DNA from: Adiantum capillus-veneris
Taxonomy: Eukaryota > Streptophyta > Polypodiopsida > Polypodiales > Pteridaceae
Assembly: GCA_014529385.2 (NCBI GenBank)
Contig: CM043953.1
Location: forward strand, 96,413,342 to 96,477,341
Direction: 5' to 3'
DNA: 64,000 bases
Made by a program: the position numbers and the translations under genes. Shown piece by piece: positions 58,500 through 64,000 of the stretch; the first letter of the stretch is position 1, and every line of letters begins with the position of its first letter. The notes beneath the pieces were generated by a model, which saw only the letters and a program-made list of their open reading frames with translations, was not told the origin of the DNA and ran no database searches.

Positions 58500-59551
58500 C
58501 TTGGTTCAGTGCGGATTTGCGCAATCGCGCGCGCGCGCACTTTTCCGACAGATTCTGGATCCGGAGTTCAAAAATTCACACGCGGCGTTCCGGGAGCGTT
58601 TCCATCAGGCGACCTGGGGTTTTACCCCCCTTTCGAAGCCGTTTATGCCCTCAGAATTTCGTTCTGAGCACTACAGCAGAAGATAGATTTCAGCCGCAAA
58701 GAAATCCGTCTTGTGTAGATTGGCAAGCAGGAGGTGGTCGACATCAATATCGACATCGACATACATCACTTATTCGTCTTCAGAGCATCATCTATAGACC
58801 AGGTACACATATATATCATCAGATATATATATTGCAGTCTGCATTGCTACTTCTTGTGCTTGCCAGGTTCCAGGGGAGGTGTGGCCATACGACGGCTTGA
58901 CACCACTGGCATGTATTGCAGATTGATGTACTGTGATTGTGGGTCTGCTAGTTGTGAGTCACGCTAGCAGACAGACCGCCGCAGCGGTCATAAGACAGTG
59001 ATTGGTCTATTATAGGATGTATGCTAGTTCTGGGCAGTTTGCTGAGCCATCTGAGAGGGTCGTGTGTGAGGTTTTTTGAAGCCAAGCACTGGGGGCTGGG
59101 TTACCCAGTGTGAGGTGGATTAGGTTGCTGGAGTTCCCCTCTACACGCATCCTCTTCGGCGACTTTTATCCCTTAGGATGTATGACTTTGTGTAGACAGT
59201 GGATTGCATCTTATGCATCAGGCCGTTGAGGCATTGTTCAGGGTTCAGTCTTGAGACAGATACAGGTTCTGTCATCGCCCAGAGAGGAGACAGTGTATGC
59301 TTACAGGACAGCATATTACAGGGATTTTTTAGATTTGTCATTGGTCAGCTATTTATGATTGTTTTTTGAGCTATCTTTTGGTTCCCAGAGCTCAGTTTAC
59401 AGGGGAGACTCTGTCAAAAATTTTCAAAATACTGACAGTTCCTGAGGAGAGGTGTTCAGCTTGTTGATTACAGCTTGTTTACTGTGTACAGAGGCCAGTT
59501 TACAGGGGAAACTCTGCCGGATTTTTCTCAGGAGTAAACAGTTTGGCAGAT
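58500..59551 (+). other. Copia D leader with conserved stem-loop
   Basis: A 1.05-kb leader. GACCGC-CGCA-GCGGTC at 58974-58989 is a 6-bp stem with a 4-base loop, preceded by TGTGAGTCACGC. Copia C has the same layout. The open frame at 58439-58900 starts inside the LTR and is unlikely to be a gene. Confidence 0.65.
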
Positions 59552-62500
59552 ATGGCATCTTCTCACAGTGAGACTCTTTACAACATAAAGAAGCTGGATG
59601 GCACAAACTTTCCATTCTGGAAGAAGCAGATTTGGCAGGTTTTGGTGCAGAAAAAACAAGTGAAGCCACTGAAGCTCAAAGGGGAGAGACCAGAATTTAT
59701 GGCTCAAGATGAGTGGGAAGAGCTTGACGAGTTAGCTTGTTCCACAATCATGCTGACACTGGCAGAAAATGTTTACTTCAACGTAGCAGAAGAGACTACA
59801 GCGTATGGCGTATGGCAAAAGCTATGTGATATGTACGAGAAACAAAGTGCTGCTTCTCAGATTTACTGGCTCAAGAAATTGGTGGATTTGAAGATGAAGG
59901 AAGGGACAGCCATGTCAAATCATCTGAATGAATTTCACTCAATTTTCAGCCAGTTAACAGCACAAGAGATAGTCTTTCCAGATTCAGTGAAGGCTATGTT
60001 TCTCTTAATCACTTTGCCAGACAGTTGGGATACTTTTCGTACAGCGTTAAGTAATTCTGTCGCGCCAGAAGGTCTTACAAGTGCCAATGTAGAAGGCAGC
60101 TTGCTCACAGAGGAAGTGAACAGGAAGAACATTGACAAAGGCAAAGGCAATAGTGCTTTGGTCGTTCGAGGGAGACAACAGTTTAAAGAGAAGAAGGGTA
60201 AGAAGGCACAAAACCGAAGTAAGTCTCGTGATTCGAAGTCAAAGGATGACATAGAATGCTACCATTGTGGCAAGAAGGGTCACATGAAGCGAGACTGTAC
60301 GAAGTGGAAACAAGAAAAAGGCAAAACAAAGAGTTTTGAGCAAGATGAAAAGAAGAGTTCAGTGAAGATTGAAGAGGTGAATGTCACAGGATCTGGTTCA
60401 GACAGTGATTCTGGTATAGCAGCTGGTGACATCTTCCTTACAAGCAATCTTGATTCTGTTTTCTTGACTGCAGAGGATGGACATGCTATGAGTGATTGGA
60501 TTATCGACTCAGGGGCATCTTTACATGTTTCTCCGCACAAAGAGTGGTTTACATCATATGTGGCTACTAAAGACTATGTCAGACTTGGCAATGAGCAGGT
60601 TTGTGACATACTTGGAGTGGGAGATGTGCAGTTGAAGTTTCAGAATGGCTCTTCTTTATGGCTCAAGAATGTCAGACATGTTCCAGCAATCCGAAAGAGC
60701 TTGATTAGTACAGGGAAGTTGGATGATGCGGGTTATGTGACAGTTTTTGGGAACAGCGCTTGGAAGATCTCCAAAGGTTCGATGACTGTAGCACATGGCA
60801 GCAAGTCAGGAACTCTGTACACTTTACATGTTTCAGAGGTTAAAAACCATGTAATTAATGTGATTGAGCAGCCAAGTGTGTCACTGTGGCATCGTAGGTT
60901 GGGACATATGTCAAAAAGAGGAATGGAAATACTTTCTCATTATGGTTATTTGCCTGGCTTTTCATTTCAAGATTTCGAGTTTTGTGAGCATTGTGTTTAT
61001 GGTAAGCAAACACAGGAACCGCACAGATCAAAGAGGAATCGTAGGGACGAACGGTTAGCTCTTGTACACAGTGACCTATGCGGACCAATGCCTAGTTTGT
61101 CACTAGGGGGAGCAGCGTACTTTTGTACATTCATAGATGACTATTCTCGCAAAGTATGGGTTTACTTCTTGAAGCACAAGGATGAGGTGCTCAAGGTCTT
61201 TAAGACATTCTTGCAGCTGGTGGAGAATCAGAGTGGTCAGAAGCTGAAGTGCTTGAGAACTGACAATGGTGGAGAGTACATTTCCAAAGCTTTTCAAGAC
61301 TTTTGTCAAGAAAAAGGGATTAAGCGGGAACTTACTGCACCATATAATCCTTCACAGAATGGGGTTGCAGAACGTATGAATAGGACCATACAAGAGCAGG
61401 TCAGAAGCATGTTGTCAAATGCTGAGTTGCCTGATGGATTTTGGGCGGAAGCAGTGGCTACAGCAGTCCATTTGATCAACAGGTCTCCTAGTAGGGTTCT
61501 GGATAAGAGTGCAGTGGCCGAGATGCTATGGACAGGCAAGGCACCTTCGTATAAGCATCTCAGAGTCTTTGGTTGTGAAGCTTATAGCCATATTCCTAAG
61601 GAGTTCAGAAATAAGTTAGAACCAAAGAGCAAGAAGTGTATATTTCTTGGCTACGGAGAATCGGGCGAGATGGGTTACCGGCTTTGGGATCCTGAGTCCA
61701 GAAAGCTTATTCGTAGCAATGATGTGCATTTCAATGAAGCCAAGTTTCACGCTAAGCCAGAGAAGACAGAGGAGATCAGAAGAGTTGTCTTCAGGGAAGA
61801 TGGACCTAGTGCTAGCACATCAAGACAGCATGGTCAGGCTCAGGAACAGCCTATAGTGGCTAGAGAGGCAGAATCAGTTGTGGTGAGACGTTCTGAGCGT
61901 GTCTCCAAACCACCTGATCGTTATGTGCCATCTCTAAATTATGTCATGCTCACAGATTGCGGAGAACCATCTTGTTACAAGGAAGCATTACAAGTGGTTG
62001 ACTCGAAAAAATGGCAGTTGGCCATGCAGTCAGAGATGACAGCTCTGCATAAAAACCAGACATGGAAGTTGGTTAAATTACCACAGGGCAAAAAGGCTCT
62101 ACCTTGTAAATGGGTTTACAGGTATAAGATCATCGCTCATGATAGTCAGCCAAAGTACAAAGCAAGGCTTGTTGCCAAGGGCTTTAAGCAAGAACAAGGC
62201 ATTGACTTTGATGAAGTCTTCTCTCCAGTGGTCAAGATGACTACATTGAGATGCTTTCTTGCATTGGTTGCTATATTGGATTTGGTGTTGCACCAAATGG
62301 ATGTCAAGACAGCGTTCTTGCATGGTGATTTAGATGTGGAAATTTACATGCAGCAGCCAGAAGGGTTTGTTGAGAAAGGCATGGAACATTTGGTATGCCA
62401 GTTGTTAAAGAGTCTTTATGGCTTAAAACAATCACCGAGGGCATGGTACCATAAGTTCCACCAGTTTATGCTTTCTCAAGGCTACAAACGTAGTGAGTTC

Positions 62501-63517
62501 GATCACTGTCTATATACAAAGAAGGCTAAGGATGGCAGTTGGCTGATCCTTATTTTGTATGTGGATGACATGTTGATTGCTGGCAAACACTTGGAAGAAA
62601 TTTCAGCTTTGAAGTCAAAGATGGCAAAATCGTTTGACATGAAAGACATGGGTGAGGCAAGTCATATACTTGGTATGCGCATTGAGAGAGACAGATCAAA
62701 GAAGTTGATTTGGTTATCTCAAACAGAGTATATTGACAAGGTTTTGCAACGTTTCAATATGGAGAAGGGAAAGGCATTGAGTGTTCCATTGCCACCATAT
62801 GTGAAACTTAGCAAACAAGATTGTCCTGTGTCTGAGGAAGAAAAGGCTGAAATGGATAAGATTCCATATGCGTCTGCAGTGGGTAGTTTGATGTATGCAA
62901 TGATTGCTACACGTCCGGATATTGCATTTGCAGTGGGAGTGGTTAGCAGATATATGTCAAATCCCGGCAAGAAACATTGGGAGGCAGTGAAAGGTATCAT
63001 GAGATACTTAAAACATACAAAGAGTATGCGCATATGCTATGGTAGTCAGGATTTGAGTGTCAGAGGATACACTGACTCAGATTATGCAGGAGACTTGGAT
63101 AAGAGGAGATCTACATCAGGCTATGTCTTTACATTGGCTGGAGGTGCCATATCATGGCGATCTCGATTACAAGATTGTGTTACGCAGTCTACTACAGAAG
63201 CTGAGTATGTTGCAGCAAATGAGGCATGCAAAGAAGCTATTTGGCTTGGTAGATTGGTTGCAGACTTGGGAATCAATGCAGATATGCCAGAGTTATATTG
63301 TGATAGTCAAAGTGCTATACAATTGGCAAAGAATCCAGTGTTCCATTCGAAGACTAAGCATATTGATGTGAAGTATCACTTCATTAGGGAAGTACTTGAA
63401 GACAAGCAGATACAACTGCTGAAGATCCACACCAAGGACAATCCTGCTGATCTACTCACAAAGGGACTTCCAGGAGAGGGCTTTGTGCATTGTCGTGAGT
63501 TATTGGGCATTGGATAG
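59552..63517 (+). CDS. Copia D gag-pol polyprotein
   Basis: 1,321 residues from an ATG at 59552, chosen because it aligns with the copia C start and a TTG lies just upstream. Gag fills residues 1-300, with the CX2CX4HX4C knuckle at 236-249 for RNA binding. Retropepsin active site DSG is at 319. The GAG-pre-integrase zinc domain begins with His447. Integrase has D508, D571 and E607, exactly the D,D35E spacing. RT has YVDD at 1003-1006. RNase H shows DSDYAG at 1175 and EAEY at 1216. Order PR-IN-RT-RH makes it Ty1/copia, closest in style to Tnt1-type (Tork) elements. It makes the particle, cuts its own polyprotein, copies its RNA and integrates the DNA. No stop, shift or missing catalytic residue is seen. 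Confidence 0.97.
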   Translation: MASSHSETLYNIKKLDGTNFPFWKKQIWQVLVQKKQVKPLKLKGERPEFMAQDEWEELDELACSTIMLTLAENVYFNVAEETTAYGVWQKLCDMYEKQSAASQIYWLKKLVDLKMKEGTAMSNHLNEFHSIFSQLTAQEIVFPDSVKAMFLLITLPDSWDTFRTALSNSVAPEGLTSANVEGSLLTEEVNRKNIDKGKGNSALVVRGRQQFKEKKGKKAQNRSKSRDSKSKDDIECYHCGKKGHMKRDCTKWKQEKGKTKSFEQDEKKSSVKIEEVNVTGSGSDSDSGIAAGDIFLTSNLDSVFLTAEDGHAMSDWIIDSGASLHVSPHKEWFTSYVATKDYVRLGNEQVCDILGVGDVQLKFQNGSSLWLKNVRHVPAIRKSLISTGKLDDAGYVTVFGNSAWKISKGSMTVAHGSKSGTLYTLHVSEVKNHVINVIEQPSVSLWHRRLGHMSKRGMEILSHYGYLPGFSFQDFEFCEHCVYGKQTQEPHRSKRNRRDERLALVHSDLCGPMPSLSLGGAAYFCTFIDDYSRKVWVYFLKHKDEVLKVFKTFLQLVENQSGQKLKCLRTDNGGEYISKAFQDFCQEKGIKRELTAPYNPSQNGVAERMNRTIQEQVRSMLSNAELPDGFWAEAVATAVHLINRSPSRVLDKSAVAEMLWTGKAPSYKHLRVFGCEAYSHIPKEFRNKLEPKSKKCIFLGYGESGEMGYRLWDPESRKLIRSNDVHFNEAKFHAKPEKTEEIRRVVFREDGPSASTSRQHGQAQEQPIVAREAESVVVRRSERVSKPPDRYVPSLNYVMLTDCGEPSCYKEALQVVDSKKWQLAMQSEMTALHKNQTWKLVKLPQGKKALPCKWVYRYKIIAHDSQPKYKARLVAKGFKQEQGIDFDEVFSPVVKMTTLRCFLALVAILDLVLHQMDVKTAFLHGDLDVEIYMQQPEGFVEKGMEHLVCQLLKSLYGLKQSPRAWYHKFHQFMLSQGYKRSEFDHCLYTKKAKDGSWLILILYVDDMLIAGKHLEEISALKSKMAKSFDMKDMGEASHILGMRIERDRSKKLIWLSQTEYIDKVLQRFNMEKGKALSVPLPPYVKLSKQDCPVSEEEKAEMDKIPYASAVGSLMYAMIATRPDIAFAVGVVSRYMSNPGKKHWEAVKGIMRYLKHTKSMRICYGSQDLSVRGYTDSDYAGDLDKRRSTSGYVFTLAGGAISWRSRLQDCVTQSTTEAEYVAANEACKEAIWLGRLVADLGINADMPELYCDSQSAIQLAKNPVFHSKTKHIDVKYHFIREVLEDKQIQLLKIHTKDNPADLLTKGLPGEGFVHCRELLGIG

Positions 63518-63589
63518 ATGGCAGCCATGTAAATCTTTGTACATTTATGTTCATAGATTTACAGTTACTTAAAGTGCCACATTGGACTT

Positions 63590-63601
63590 TAAGTGGGAGG
63601 T
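63590..63601 (+). other. Copia D polypurine tract
   Basis: AAGTGGGAGGT-type tract directly before the 3' LTR. Copia C has the same tract. Confidence 0.9.
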
Positions 63602-63818
63602 TGTTGGGATTAAAGCCCAAGTGGCCTCTTATGCGGATATGGCCGGCCGCCCGCCTAACTCACTTACCTCTAACTCTTTGTATATACTAACATATTCTTT
63701 GTGAATACTAAGGATTTGGGAGATAACCCTTCTAACATCTCTCTGCGTACTATACTGTGTAAGCTCACTGTGTGTGTGTGAGAGAGAGAGTCGACCCACG
63801 CTCCGCTCCGCGACTTCA
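63602..63818 (+). repeat. Copia D 3' LTR
   Basis: 217 bp, identical by eye to 58269-58485. The flank after ctttg continues as AT-rich sequence with repeated tttgaaatttt phrases to the window end. Confidence 0.97.
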
Positions 63819-64000
63819 CTTTGGAGGGTGGAAAATGATGTCTTGAAATTTTTTGGAATTTTATAGTGCACGTTTTTGACTTTTGGAGGTCAAAAATACT
63901 TTTTGACCATGAAATAGGTTAGGGGACCTTTTAAGGATGGAAAACTTGAAATTTGAAATTTTTTGAAATTTTGAAATTTTTAGTGTATTTTTAAATCCGG

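Larger units (their letters stand above)
58269..63818 (+). mobile_element. Copia D: complete, apparently intact Ty1/copia element
   Basis: 5550 bp with 217-bp LTRs that look identical by eye, a perfect ctttg target-site duplication (58264-58268 and 63819-63823), a perfect primer binding site, a polypurine tract and an uninterrupted gag-pol frame with all catalytic residues. This is the profile of a recent, possibly still mobile insertion. It is related to copia C, which is decayed. Confidence 0.97.

Noticed and set aside
58439-58900. 153-codon frame at the start of copia D
   Set aside because: It begins in the LTR, runs through the primer binding site and leader, and has no counterpart in copia C.
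1-64000. CRISPR array, tRNA or rRNA gene
   Set aside because: No regularly spaced short repeats of the CRISPR type. No cloverleaf or rRNA sequence was recognised. The tRNA-like strings are primer binding sites.

Overview
This window reads as nuclear DNA from a land plant with a large, repeat-rich genome. There are no operons, no ribosome binding sites and no recognisable host gene. Almost everything that can be named is an LTR retrotransposon of the Ty1/copia or Ty3/gypsy type. Several primer binding sites match the 3' end of plant initiator tRNA-Met. Fern, lycophyte or gymnosperm origin is possible, but the sequence alone does not settle it.

Layout. 1-4.4 kb: decayed sequence with a broken minus-strand gene, a 243-bp tandem duplication, microsatellites and a lone primer-binding-site motif. 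4.4-7.5 kb: an unrecognised minus-strand coding block of about 1,000 codons that ends just before a polypurine tract and a candidate LTR. 7.5-11.5 kb: copia A (minus), truncated at its 5' end. 11.5-20.2 kb: Gypsy-1 (minus) with both long LTRs. 20.2-46.7 kb: a large decayed gypsy element (Gypsy-2, minus) split by copia B (plus, 20.3-25.5 kb), a gag-only LTR element (plus, 29.3-36.8 kb), a 286-bp MITE (38.5-38.8 kb) and copia C (minus, 40.0-45.5 kb). 46.7-58.3 kb: a tandem array with conserved palindromes, a small gag relic, a second truncated Gypsy-1-family copy, a polypyrimidine minisatellite and an array of long fold-back repeats. 58.3-63.8 kb: copia D (plus), complete and apparently intact.

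The order of events can be partly read from target-site duplications. Copia C (ctaat) and the MITE (ctgatg) each interrupt Gypsy-2 reading frames that resume cleanly across the insertion when one target copy is kept. Copia B sits in Gypsy-2-like sequence between acttt and gcttt. Copia D has identical-looking LTRs and a perfect ctttg duplication, so it is the youngest. Gypsy-1 has unmatched flanks and seems to be a rearranged or recombinant copy.

Most coding frames are broken by point stops, and TAG predominates. This fits deamination of methylated CAG and TGG codons in silenced transposons. Only copia D keeps every catalytic motif and an open frame, so it is the only plausible source of copia enzymes here. 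The gag-only element keeps a 705-codon frame but has no polymerase and would need enzymes supplied in trans. The best leads for something undescribed are the 3'-terminal coding block at 4.5-7.5 kb, a second retropepsin-like domain downstream of the Gypsy-2 integrase, covarying palindromes in the 47-48 kb array, a leader stem-loop conserved between copia C and D, and the fold-back array at 55-56 kb.
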